Positions 26,437 through 34,390 of a stretch of DNA of 64,000 bases are shown here, piece after piece. A program made the translations under genes and the position numbers. The stretch is from Candidatus Sulfopaludibacter sp. SbA3 (GTDB taxonomy: Bacteria; Acidobacteriota; Terriglobia; Bryobacterales; Bryobacteraceae). The notes beneath the pieces were generated by a model that ran no database searches, had not been told where the DNA came from, and was given only the letters and a program-made list of their open reading frames with translations. The stretch spans positions 245,473-309,472 of the forward strand of contig CAMDCN010000008.1 in the NCBI GenBank assembly GCA_945890485.1, given 5' to 3'. Numbering within the stretch: position 1 is the first letter of the stretch; every line of letters starts with the position of its first letter.

Positions 26437-26999
26437 CGCGCCAGCTGCAGCAGCAGATCCATCGTCTTCATCTCATCCGCCCAGCGTGTCAGGTACGTCC
26501 AATCGAGTGTCGTACCTCGAATACTCCAAATGGATTCCACATCGCGCCACTGGCGTTCGGACGTCTCCCCACCGCGCCGGAACCAGGCCAATTTGGCCAG
26601 GATAATGTCCTCCGCGCTGACCACCGGAACAGCTCCCTCGGCCACGAGTCCAGTGCCCTCCTGCATCTGCCTGCGCCGCAGTTCCTCCTCTCCGTGAGCG
26701 AAGTAAGTCATGGGAAAGATGGCGAACTTTAGGGCAGATGCCATATGGATCAAGTTAAACGGACGATTCGCCGCAATCGCTTCCCGAGCACGCTCAGGGT
26801 CCACGGCGAAGCCACTCTCCAGCCGGCCAGCCAAAGCGAACGCCTCCTCTGGACTCAGGTCCACCACAAGATCCACCTCCTGTGTAGCCCGCGCGATTCC
26901 ATGAGCCGCACTAGCGATGCTGCCGCCCACCGCATAGGGCAACTCCATCTCGTCCAACACTGTCATCAGTTCAAGGAATGCGCCGTGAACCTCGTTCAT
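26433..26999 (-). CDS. Nucleotidyltransferase of the AbiEii-like type
   Basis: 188 residues from the ATG at 26999, which overlaps the stop of the upstream gene (ATGA); a longer form starting at 27035 is less likely. The core LPYAVGGSIASAAHGI followed by ATQEVDLVVDLS is the Gly-Gly-Ser plus Asp-x-Asp pattern of polymerase-beta-like nucleotidyltransferases, but the first acidic residue is Glu rather than Asp. ISAEDIILAKLAWFRRGGE-type text near the end is also usual for the family. In type IV-like toxin systems this fold is the toxin; here the partner is the small gene just before it. The family also occurs in non-toxic contexts, so the role is open. Confidence 0.65.
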   Translation of the reverse strand: MNEVHGAFLELMTVLDEMELPYAVGGSIASAAHGIARATQEVDLVVDLSPEEAFALAGRLESGFAVDPERAREAIAANRPFNLIHMASALKFAIFPMTYFAHGEEELRRRQMQEGTGLVAEGAVPVVSAEDIILAKLAWFRRGGETSERQWRDVESIWSIRGTTLDWTYLTRWADEMKTMDLLLQLAR

Positions 27000-27238
27000 C
27001 CAGCCGCCCGCTTCCCAAACATCCTCTCCGCCCACTCCGCCCCGTAATAGGCCTCCACCATCCGCCTCTTAATCTCCTGCTCGGTAATCTCCGGATATTC
27101 CCGCCGTAAGTTCGCCGCAAACAGGCTCCGCACCAGTTGCGTCATCTCGAGCGCTCGCGTAATCTGCTGCCCCGGCGTCCGCCGCCTCTGCAACTCGATC
27201 CATACCGCTTGCGACAGCTCATCCGTATCAGAAATCAC
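26996..27238 (-). CDS. Small helical protein paired with the nucleotidyltransferase
   Basis: 80 residues from GTG 27238 (VISDTDELSQ); the frame is open to 27403 but the extra N-terminal 55 residues look unlike any domain I know. The visible body is amphipathic and charged (AVWIELQRRRTPGQQIT, TQLVRSLFAANLRREYPEIT, EEIKRRM-type). Its stop overlaps the next start (ATGA). I believe this type of short protein is usually found next to such nucleotidyltransferases in Solibacter-like genomes, but that is memory, not a search. It could be the antidote or a regulator. Confidence 0.5.
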   Translation of the reverse strand: MISDTDELSQAVWIELQRRRTPGQQITRALEMTQLVRSLFAANLRREYPEITEQEIKRRMVEAYYGAEWAERMFGKRAAG

Positions 27239-27442
27239 CTTTCTATTTTCCCATCCCCTCCGCCCCCCGGCTCGCGAAATATGAGCCACCGCCAACCCCC
27301 GGTACTCGTCCACGCTCCCCGCAATCCAATCCTCCAATCCATACCGCCGGTTCAGCGCCACCCCCACCCGCGCGATATGCGACGGCCCAGCCAGAACCAC
27401 CAATGGAGTAGGCCGCCTCGGCTTCCGTCGCCATGCGCTTCG

Positions 27443-28213
27443 TCAGGTAAAGACTCTCCAGAAACGGTGCAGCGCGGCGGATTCCTCGCCCAGCACCGAC
27501 GGAGCACGAAGGCAAAGTAGGCCCGTCCGTGTCACCCACGACGAATGGTCCGAAAATCTCGTGGAGTTCTTGTGTGGACGGTCGGAGCCTGACGCGTACC
27601 CGAACGGCGCAACCAGTAGCACGGCCGTCTCTGCACCCGCCAGATCCAGCAGCGTGCCCAGCAACATGTCGTGAAAGCGGTAGACGGCCGGCAGCAGATC
27701 CCCGTAGATCTCCTGATCGGCCAACGAGACATGCGCCATCCGGGGCGTCAGAGACTCCGCGAAGTGTACGGAACAATAGGCCAGGGCGTCGTAGTGAACG
27801 GCGGCGAACTCCCACGGCTGTTCCGCGAGCGCATACGTAGCCGCGTTGTGCAACGAGCACGCCATCGCCTTCGCCAAGCCGCCCAAACGGTCGTCATACC
27901 GTGAATTGATCCGTTGCGCCAGCGGAACCAACTCCGCCAGCGACTCCGCCCCGAATCCGGCCGTCACAAACAGGCCCGGGATCTCTGCGGCCTCCACTGC
28001 GCCGGGCCAGCCAATCACGTGCGAGCGCAGTCCGTGCCCCGCCAGCAAATCTCAAATCGCCGGCTGACTGCGCCGGGGGCGCCCCTGGAAGCTCTCCCGC
28101 AGCAGGCGCACCAAGTGCGGCAGTTGACCACTGTCCAGCAGCGGACTCAGCAGAGTCCATGCGGCCGCACCCCAGCCGACTAGTAGAACTCGCGATGGAC
28201 GGGAACGGGCCAA
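27443..28213 (-). pseudogene. Decayed AlkP-superfamily phosphohydrolase gene
   Basis: Reading from a TTG at 28213, the frame begins RVLLVGWGAAAW, TLLSPLLDSGQLPHL, the usual start of type I phosphodiesterase/AlkP-superfamily proteins, but both metal-binding Asp positions (VGWDAADW in relatives) are Gly and Ala. About residue 45 the text jumps straight to a TGA (28054-28052) then DLLAGHGLRSHVIGWP, which in relatives is preceded by ~50-60 residues including the TATGK nucleophile block; these are missing. Downstream, the SDHGF metal motif reads APFGY, and the C-terminal third is absent. Stop codon, internal deletion, lost ligands and truncation all agree on a relic. TGG to TGA at the Trp in AIWDLL is the simplest stop-creating change. 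Confidence 0.75.
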
Positions 28214-28222
28214 TCGCTGGGG

Positions 28223-28813
28223 CTAAGCTTGCTTCTTCTTCCGGCTCGCCACGGCGAGGGCGCCGAGAGCGAGGGCCGCCAAGGCGCCCGTGGCCGGTTC
28301 GGGTACGTCCGACGAGGATGATTGCTGCAGGTCAAAGGTTGTGATGCTGCTGGCTTCTTCCCACGCGAATCCATAGAGAAACGGACCGTTGAACTGGGCA
28401 AAGCCGATCCGCGCCGGGCCGCCGAATGTTGAGGAGAAACGAATGCCCAGAAAGGATGCCGGGGTGGTTTGGCTTACATCCATCCAACCGAAACCGCCCC
28501 ACTCCGTACTCGAGTATCCGAACGAGGCCCCTTCCGACAATTGCTGCACAAAACTACCGGCGATCAGTACATCGGCGGTGCCAAAGTAACAAGCGTACGC
28601 GCTGGATCCGCTGCCCGAGAAGAAGAACTCGGTCGAACCATTCTGGTCGAAGTCGAGTTCGTAGCCGAGCGTCACGTTGACCGGCGTTGGCAGGATCACC
28701 GTGATCGGAGCGGCTTGGGTAGCCACGGTCGCTGAGGCAGCCGCACCGGCCACCATCATGTAGCGTCCAAGGCGGCTTTCGAGTGCTTGCGAGATCACTG
28801 TACTGACGGGCAT
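28223..28813 (-). CDS. PEP-CTERM sorting-domain secreted protein
   Basis: 196 residues from ATG 28813 (GGAGGGAAGG upstream). The N-terminus carries a late, Ala-rich signal (YMMVAGAAASATVATQAAP). The C-terminus is DVPEPATGALAALALGALAVASRKKK: a PEP motif, hydrophobic helix and basic tail, the sorting signal handled by exosortase EpsH-type enzymes. The middle is a beta-rich, Gly/Ser/Phe-rich region (~40-170) of unknown fold, resembling other PEP-CTERM passengers. No exosortase is in the window. It sits alone, close to the decayed gene downstream. Confidence 0.85.
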   Translation of the reverse strand: MPVSTVISQALESRLGRYMMVAGAAASATVATQAAPITVILPTPVNVTLGYELDFDQNGSTEFFFSGSGSSAYACYFGTADVLIAGSFVQQLSEGASFGYSSTEWGGFGWMDVSQTTPASFLGIRFSSTFGGPARIGFAQFNGPFLYGFAWEEASSITTFDLQQSSSSDVPEPATGALAALALGALAVASRKKKQA

Positions 28814-28985
28814 CTGGAACCTTCCCTCCGAAGGACAAACGGCCAATCTACGTTAAGCCGCAATTGTTCTTCGATGTTAGCATGCAGGGCGCCGCCACAT
28901 CATTCCCGTCGGCATTCGCTCTCGGCCCAATTTGGCACACTTTCCCTCCATTCCTCGCTATCCCTTCTGAGCCCCAATTGAACGT

Positions 28986-31223
28986 ATGAAACTCCCCATC
29001 ACCCTCCGCCCGCTCCTCGCTCTCGTGCTCCTGCCGGCCCTCGCCGCCCAGCCAACTCCGTTGGCAACAACTCCGTCCAATCTCAGCTTCGAGGAGGGCG
29101 CCCCCGGCGCCAACAAATCTCCCGGCTGGTACGCCAACTCTGCTTACACCATCCTCACCGTCCGCCGCGGGGACGAGTGCCTGAAGGGCGGTTGCGTCAC
29201 CATCTCCCAGCCCGACCCCCCGCTCCCCAATGCGTTCGGCAACGTAATGCAAGCCGTCGACGCCAGCGCCTTCGCCGGAAAACGCATCGTCTATCGCGTC
29301 GCCGTTCGCGTCGAAGGTAACCAAGCTACCGACATCGCCCTCCCTTGGCTCCGAGTCGATCTGCCCGGCGGCAATACGGGCTTCTTTGACAACATGCAGG
29401 ATCGGCCCGTCCGCCCCAACACTACCGCGCCGAACAAAGGCTGGGCCGTCTATGAAATCGCCGGTCCTGTCGACCCCGCCGCCAAAAGCATCTACTTCGG
29501 CGTCGTGGCGCAGGGCAAGGCCCGCGTCTGGGTCGACGAGGTCTCCTTCGCCGCCGAAGCGCCTGCCGAGCAGGATCCGCAAAGCCACGCCCTCTTCACT
29601 ACCCTCTATCAACGCCTCGACGCCGCGCAAAGCTCGGGCGGACGCCTCGACGATCTCCTCGCCCTCGCCCTGCCCACCGCCACCGTCAAAGGCGACGGCT
29701 TCCGCGTCCCCCTCGCCGACTTCTTCCGCCAGCAGCTCCAGCCGCTCGACGCCCCCACCACCACCCAATCCGCCCGCACCGAACTGTTTTCCATCACCAT
29801 CACCGGCGACGAAGCCACCGTAGCCACCCGCATCGACGCCCTCCTCGAAGCCGCCCATCGCACCCGCCGCACCCGCACCACCACCCGCGACCTGTGGCAG
29901 CGCTCCGCCACCGGCGAATGGAAGCGAAAAGAGGTCCAAATCACCTCCGTCCAGTCGCTCGGCGACACGGTATCGTCTGGCGCCATGCGGCGCATCGCGG
30001 ACCAACTCGCCACCCAGGCCACCCCTCTCACCACCGCCGCCCCCGGCGCCCCCTCGGCCGACCTCGCCGCCTTCGGCCAGGCCGTCGGCGACTCCCGCAT
30101 CGTCGCCCTCGGCGAAGCCTCCCACGGCACCCGCGAAATCTTTCAAATGAAGCATCGCTTGCTCGAATACCTCGTCAAGGAAAAAGGCTTCACGGCTTTT
30201 GCCATCGAAGCCAACTGGCCCGAGACCCTAGCGGTGGATCGCTACATCAAAACCGGCGAAGGCGACCCCCGCGCCGCCCTCCAAGGCATGTACTTCTGGA
30301 CCTGGCAGACCGAAGAGGTCCTCGCGATGGTCGAATGGATGCGCGCCTTCAACCAAGCCCCTGGCCCGCATCCGATTCTCAGCTTCACCTCGTTCGACAT
30401 GCAGACCTGGCGCGTCGCGGCCGAGCGCGTCGCGACGTTCATTAAGCAGCATGGGTCCCCGCAGGACGCCGCCGCCGTGGCCGTAGCCTATCAATGGTCC
30501 ACCGGTCTCTCCGTCAATCGTCCGCAGGACCCCGCTTTCGTCGACGCCGCTGAGCAGGCGGAGCGGGTGACGGCGCTCTTCACGGCCCGCCACGCCGCGC
30601 TCGTCCGTTCCGCCGGCGCCGACGCCACGCGCGATGCCTTGCAGATGACGCGGATTGTCGCCCAGTCCCTGCGCAACCGCACCCCCGGCCAGGCCCCGGG
30701 TTATCGCGACGAGCGGATGGCGGACAACGTCGCCTGGCTCGCCCGCGAGGTGTACCCCGGCCAGAAGATCGTTTTGTGGGCGCACAACGGCCATGTGGCG
30801 AAGGAGGACGATCCGGAGCATCAATGGCGATCGATGGGGGCCCGTCTCCGCGCGCAGTTTGGGCGGGAGATGTATGTGTTGGGGTTTGCGATCCACACGG
30901 GCACGGTGCGTGCGGTGGGTTCGGGGCTCAGTCGGGCGCTGGCGACGCACGAGATACCGCCGGCCCCGGCGGGCAGTGGTTCGGCGGTGTTGAGTGCGGC
31001 GGGCCATCCGTTGTTTTTCTTGGATTTCGCTCCGTTCCGCCAGCCCCCGGGGCGAGTTTCGCCGTTGGGTGAGTTCTTAGATGGCCGCCACGAATTCCGC
31101 GAAATCGGAGCGATGTGGACTGTCGAAAATCCCGCCCAAGCGAACCTCCGCCGCTTCGCCCCCGGCAAGCACTTCGACGGTCTCATCTTCCTCGAAAAGA
31201 CCCAAGCCGCCCGCGGCCTCTAG
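28986..31223 (+). CDS. Exported erythromycin-esterase homologue with an N-terminal beta domain
   Basis: 745 residues with a signal peptide (about 1-20). Residues ~30-185 form a beta-sandwich-like module (LSFEEGAPGANKSPGWY start; two Cys in DECLKGGC), ~190-340 an Ala-rich SnoaL-like or linker region, and from ~360 the erythromycin-esterase fold with the catalytic signature ALGEASHGTREIFQMK, plus FAIEANW and DNVAWLARE. This fold hydrolyses macrolide lactones in resistance enzymes, but environmental homologues have other substrates. The added N-terminal half is unusual. A stretch of about 300 bases near 30.8-31.1 kb has a different codon style from the rest (see findings). Monocistronic. Confidence 0.8.
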   Translation: MKLPITLRPLLALVLLPALAAQPTPLATTPSNLSFEEGAPGANKSPGWYANSAYTILTVRRGDECLKGGCVTISQPDPPLPNAFGNVMQAVDASAFAGKRIVYRVAVRVEGNQATDIALPWLRVDLPGGNTGFFDNMQDRPVRPNTTAPNKGWAVYEIAGPVDPAAKSIYFGVVAQGKARVWVDEVSFAAEAPAEQDPQSHALFTTLYQRLDAAQSSGGRLDDLLALALPTATVKGDGFRVPLADFFRQQLQPLDAPTTTQSARTELFSITITGDEATVATRIDALLEAAHRTRRTRTTTRDLWQRSATGEWKRKEVQITSVQSLGDTVSSGAMRRIADQLATQATPLTTAAPGAPSADLAAFGQAVGDSRIVALGEASHGTREIFQMKHRLLEYLVKEKGFTAFAIEANWPETLAVDRYIKTGEGDPRAALQGMYFWTWQTEEVLAMVEWMRAFNQAPGPHPILSFTSFDMQTWRVAAERVATFIKQHGSPQDAAAVAVAYQWSTGLSVNRPQDPAFVDAAEQAERVTALFTARHAALVRSAGADATRDALQMTRIVAQSLRNRTPGQAPGYRDERMADNVAWLAREVYPGQKIVLWAHNGHVAKEDDPEHQWRSMGARLRAQFGREMYVLGFAIHTGTVRAVGSGLSRALATHEIPPAPAGSGSAVLSAAGHPLFFLDFAPFRQPPGRVSPLGEFLDGRHEFREIGAMWTVENPAQANLRRFAPGKHFDGLIFLEKTQAARGL

Positions 31224-31259
31224 CCGCGCTCGCCCATCGGTGCCGGTCCGTCGCAACGT

Positions 31260-32519
31260 TTAGTCGGCAATCTCCGCCAACCCATGATTCTCCACCTGAT
31301 GGCGGATCACCCATTCGGACACAGTAAGCGTCGCGGCCAGCTCCGCCAGGTCCTCTTCGCCCAGGCGCCCCTGCGGCAACCGCTCACGAATCGCCGCCGC
31401 CGGCGCCAGGAACTCCGCCGCAAACGCCAGGTTCCGCCGCTGCCGTTCCGTACCTCTTCCCGTTACCAACGCAGCGCCACCTCTAGCCAGAAAGCCGCCC
31501 AGCGCCCGGCAAACCAGGAAGCGTCGCCTCGGCTCGGCACGGCCGCCGGATACCCCGATCATCGGAGAACCCCGTTGGGTAGGCGCCGCAATGGCCTCGA
31601 GTTCGCGCCCCGTACCAAACTCCCGCACACTCATCGCGCCCAACTGCTGGCCCAGGGCCGTATCAAATCCCTGCGGCAACGGGCCCTCCCAGCGCAGCAT
31701 CGCCCGCAGCGCCCCGGCCACCTGATGCCCCTCCTGCCATGGGTTTTCCGCGCCGCGGATGGCGAGTTCCCGGACGACCCGCTCCCAATCTCCGGCCGCG
31801 CCTTCCGTCGCCAGCGCCGACCCTACAAACTGGCGCACCGCTCGCCCGCCCTTTCCCAGATCCTGCCAACTCACCGCATCGTACAGGTCATCGGCCAGTT
31901 CGCCCGCGACCAAGGCGGACAACCCTTCCACTTCCGCTGCCGCTTCCGCCGGCAGAGAAAACGGGTCCAATCCCAGCCGGGCCGCTTTTTCACAGAACGC
32001 TCGCTGTTCCGCATCCCACTCGGCCTGCAGTCCGCGGTCTCCCGCTGCCCGCGTCCGCAACCGTTCCAGGACACCTTCCACTAAACGGCGAAACTCCGCC
32101 TGCACGCTCTCTTTGGCGACTTGGCATTCCCCCTGTGTTAGAAACAGGATGTCCGCCCCGTCCGGGGCATGGGTGGTGGGCGGCCCCCATTGGATTCTCA
32201 TCCGCGTCTCGGTCGGGTAAAAGCGCACGTCCGGCAGCGCGAATCCCTCTCTGGCCTCGAGTAGCCGATGGCGTTCATCGGCTCCGTCGGAACGCCATTC
32301 TTCCCACAGGGGCCACCAGTTCCGGACCATCGATTCGGCGATCGGGTAGAGGGGGATGTAGATGCCGCTGCGCACGCTCTGGTTGCGCCGCGCCTCTACT
32401 TTCGTGATGGTCGCGCCGCCCGCTCGCATTTCCAGGCGCGCCCAGGTCGCTGCAAACTCAGCGGCTCGGCTCCGTGGCGACTCTTCCCACTCGAAATGGA
32501 GTTCGAACTCAGGCATCAT
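31260..32519 (-). CDS. IrrE/ImmA-like protein without the zinc motif
   Basis: 419 residues from the ATG at 32519 (two ATGs in tandem; the frame is open to 32591 with only a TTG). Most of the protein is mixed alpha/beta, unrecognised, with basic and Trp-rich segments (LHFEWEESPRSRAAEF near the start). Residues ~325-415 look like an ImmA/IrrE metallopeptidase: RRRFLVCRALGGFLARG, then QRRNLAFAAEFLAPAAAIRERL and LAATLTVSEWVIRHQVENHGL. The HExxH zinc site that should follow RRRF is CRALGG, so it cannot bind zinc in the usual way. It may be a pseudoenzyme or regulator. Partner genes not obvious; the family call is by pattern. Confidence 0.55.
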   Translation of the reverse strand: MMPEFELHFEWEESPRSRAAEFAATWARLEMRAGGATITKVEARRNQSVRSGIYIPLYPIAESMVRNWWPLWEEWRSDGADERHRLLEAREGFALPDVRFYPTETRMRIQWGPPTTHAPDGADILFLTQGECQVAKESVQAEFRRLVEGVLERLRTRAAGDRGLQAEWDAEQRAFCEKAARLGLDPFSLPAEAAAEVEGLSALVAGELADDLYDAVSWQDLGKGGRAVRQFVGSALATEGAAGDWERVVRELAIRGAENPWQEGHQVAGALRAMLRWEGPLPQGFDTALGQQLGAMSVREFGTGRELEAIAAPTQRGSPMIGVSGGRAEPRRRFLVCRALGGFLARGGAALVTGRGTERQRRNLAFAAEFLAPAAAIRERLPQGRLGEEDLAELAATLTVSEWVIRHQVENHGLAEIAD

Positions 32520-32618
32520 CAACTTGCAGTTCGGCCGGAAGATCCTGCAGCGGAACCGGATATCCTTTTGTTTACGCGGAAGGGCGCCCAACCACCACTC
32601 CGTTTGCGCGTAGTAGGT

Positions 32619-33095
32619 ATGAGAATCCTACGGTCCGTTCTCCTCCTCGCGCTTGCAGGTGCCCTGGCCGCACCTGCCCAGCCCGGGCGTCTCGAAGTCC
32701 GCGGCGACGTGGGCGCCGCCTCGTTCCTTGACGACAGCCGCGACGACCATCTCCTGGTAGGCGCGTCCCTTCGCGCCTACTTCACCCAGCGCCTAAGCTT
32801 TCAGCCCGAATACCAGTTCCTCAACGGCCGCGGCCACTACGATTCCATCTTACTGGCCAACGTCGCCTACGACCTCCGCCCCGCCTCCCGCCGCGTCGTC
32901 CCGTACGTCATCATCGGCGCCGGTGTGATGCACCATAGCCAATCCCGCTTCTCTACAACGGAAGCCTTTTTCAGCGGCGGCCTCGGCGCCAAAATCCACC
33001 TGAATTCCCGCTGGTACATCGCCCCCGATTTCCGCATCGGCGTCGAACCCCACGTCCGCGCCAGCGTCGGCATCGGCTACGTTATCCGGCCGTAA
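32619..33095 (+). CDS. Outer-membrane beta-barrel protein
   Basis: 158 residues from ATG 32619 (MRILRSVLLLALAGALAAPAQ, cleaved signal). The rest is alternating short beta strands with Gly, Tyr, Phe and Arg turns (YFTQRLSFQPEYQFLNGRG, HLNSRWYIAPDFRIG) and ends in a Tyr-x-Ile-Arg-Pro strand, suiting an 8-strand OmpA/OmpW-sized barrel. No OmpA peptidoglycan-binding domain follows. Function unknown. It lies in the 99-bp divergent gap from the IrrE-like gene. Confidence 0.7.
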   Translation: MRILRSVLLLALAGALAAPAQPGRLEVRGDVGAASFLDDSRDDHLLVGASLRAYFTQRLSFQPEYQFLNGRGHYDSILLANVAYDLRPASRRVVPYVIIGAGVMHHSQSRFSTTEAFFSGGLGAKIHLNSRWYIAPDFRIGVEPHVRASVGIGYVIRP

Positions 33096-33136
33096 TTCGA
33101 CCCCCTTGCCCCTGCTATCCTGGCTGAATTCGAACT

Positions 33137-33823
33137 ATGACGCCGTATACCCTCGCTCAGTTCTCAGATGACGTTGTGAAGCCAGAGAACGCCACCGAAG
33201 TGGTCGCCATTTGCCGGCGGATCGATATGGACGCCGCGCTGGTCGGCTGGTCTGCGAACATCGAGGAGCGAGTCCGGGCGGGCGGAGTTTATTGGGACCT
33301 CGCCTGCGCCGTACGCCAGGTGGCCGAGGGCTTGCAGCCGCGGAACTATCTGGAGATCGGCGTCCGGCTCGGCTCATCGACCGCGATGGTCGCGGCGACG
33401 GCGCCAGCGGTCGACATCGCTGCCTTCGACCTCTGGATCTCGCCCTATGCCGGGTTGGATAATCCCGGACCGGATCACGTTCGGCGCCAGTTGGCCAGGA
33501 TTGGCCACCGGGGAGAACTGAGGTTTTTCGACGGCGATAGCAGGCTGACGGTGCCGCGATACCGGGAAGAAAATCCCCTAGTGCAGTTCGACATGGTCAC
33601 GGTGGACGGCGACCACAGCGATGAGGGCGCTTGGTCGGACCTCACCAATGTAGCCGGCCTCGTGGCTCCGGGCGGCTATCTGTTCTTTGACGACCTCACC
33701 CATCCCTATCACACGCTCATGCCAATCTGGCAACGGTTCCAAACAACGTATGGGGCCGACTTCGAGTGCGTCGAGAACCTGAATGACCATTACGGCACTG
33801 GAGTCGCGCGCCGGAAAGAGTAG
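33137..33823 (+). CDS. SAM-dependent methyltransferase (Methyltransf_24-like)
   Basis: 228 residues. The Rossmann motif I is LEIGVRLGSSTAMVA (about 75-90), followed by DIAAFDLWISP for motif II, and VTVDGDHSDEGAWSDL with LVAPGGYLFFDDL (about 150-185) as the post-motif segments. This order matches class I methyltransferases of the PF13578 group, often found in glycan or natural-product loci. Substrate unknown. No operon partner (the next gene is convergent). Confidence 0.8.
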   Translation: MTPYTLAQFSDDVVKPENATEVVAICRRIDMDAALVGWSANIEERVRAGGVYWDLACAVRQVAEGLQPRNYLEIGVRLGSSTAMVAATAPAVDIAAFDLWISPYAGLDNPGPDHVRRQLARIGHRGELRFFDGDSRLTVPRYREENPLVQFDMVTVDGDHSDEGAWSDLTNVAGLVAPGGYLFFDDLTHPYHTLMPIWQRFQTTYGADFECVENLNDHYGTGVARRKE

Positions 33824-33827
33824 ATGA

Positions 33828-34370
33828 CTAGGGACGGGTTCCGGTCAGCTTGAACTGCAGCGTCATCTCGTCTTTGGTCCCGATCGCCCCCAGCGCGGCC
33901 TTTGCCGGCTTGATGCCGAAATCGGTCATTTTGAAGACCGCTGACCCCTCATACTGCCCCTCGCCTACCGCCTTCACTGTCACCGTCACGGGCTTGCTCA
34001 CACCGCGAATCGTCAAGTTCCCCGTCACCTTCTCTCCATCCACGGCGGTCGAGGAAAACGTAACTTCCGGGTACTTGGCCACATCCAGGGTCTCCTTCCC
34101 TAGCGCGTGTTCGAGCACCTTCTTCTGGTCCTTCGCGCTCAGCCAGGTATCGAAGCACTGCATCGCCTTCACGTCGAACCGCAATTCCACCTTCGCAGGG
34201 TCCGTGCTAAACGCGCCCGTCAACTGCGGAAAGCGGAACCAGTGCTTCTTCCCCGACATCATCCCGGTCTTCTCGACAAACAAGTCCACTGTATTCGCCG
34301 TCGCCGGAGCCAGTTTCCATTCCGCCGCGAATCCCACGGTGGCTAACAAGGAGAAGACAAGAAGCCGCAT
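33828..34370 (-). CDS. Secreted YceI-family lipocalin-fold protein
   Basis: 180 residues, signal peptide ending around AEWKL. The single domain shows the YceI pattern: FRFPQLTGAFSTDPAKVELRF-type strands, then GKETLDVAKYPEVTFSST and GNLTIRGVSKPVTVTV. YceI proteins are beta-barrels that bind isoprenoid lipids or quinones in the periplasm. The convergent methyltransferase gene ends four bases away. The divergent nfo gene starts only 20 bases from its start. Confidence 0.88.
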   Translation of the reverse strand: MRLLVFSLLATVGFAAEWKLAPATANTVDLFVEKTGMMSGKKHWFRFPQLTGAFSTDPAKVELRFDVKAMQCFDTWLSAKDQKKVLEHALGKETLDVAKYPEVTFSSTAVDGEKVTGNLTIRGVSKPVTVTVKAVGEGQYEGSAVFKMTDFGIKPAKAALGAIGTKDEMTLQFKLTGTRP

Positions 34371-34390
34371 ATCCCTAGTATCCTGGATTC

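Noticed and set aside
27243..27860. A 205-codon minus-strand frame over the decayed AlkP gene
   Set aside because: Gly/Arg/Ala-rich shadow frame without a domain; the AlkP-like text is in a different frame.
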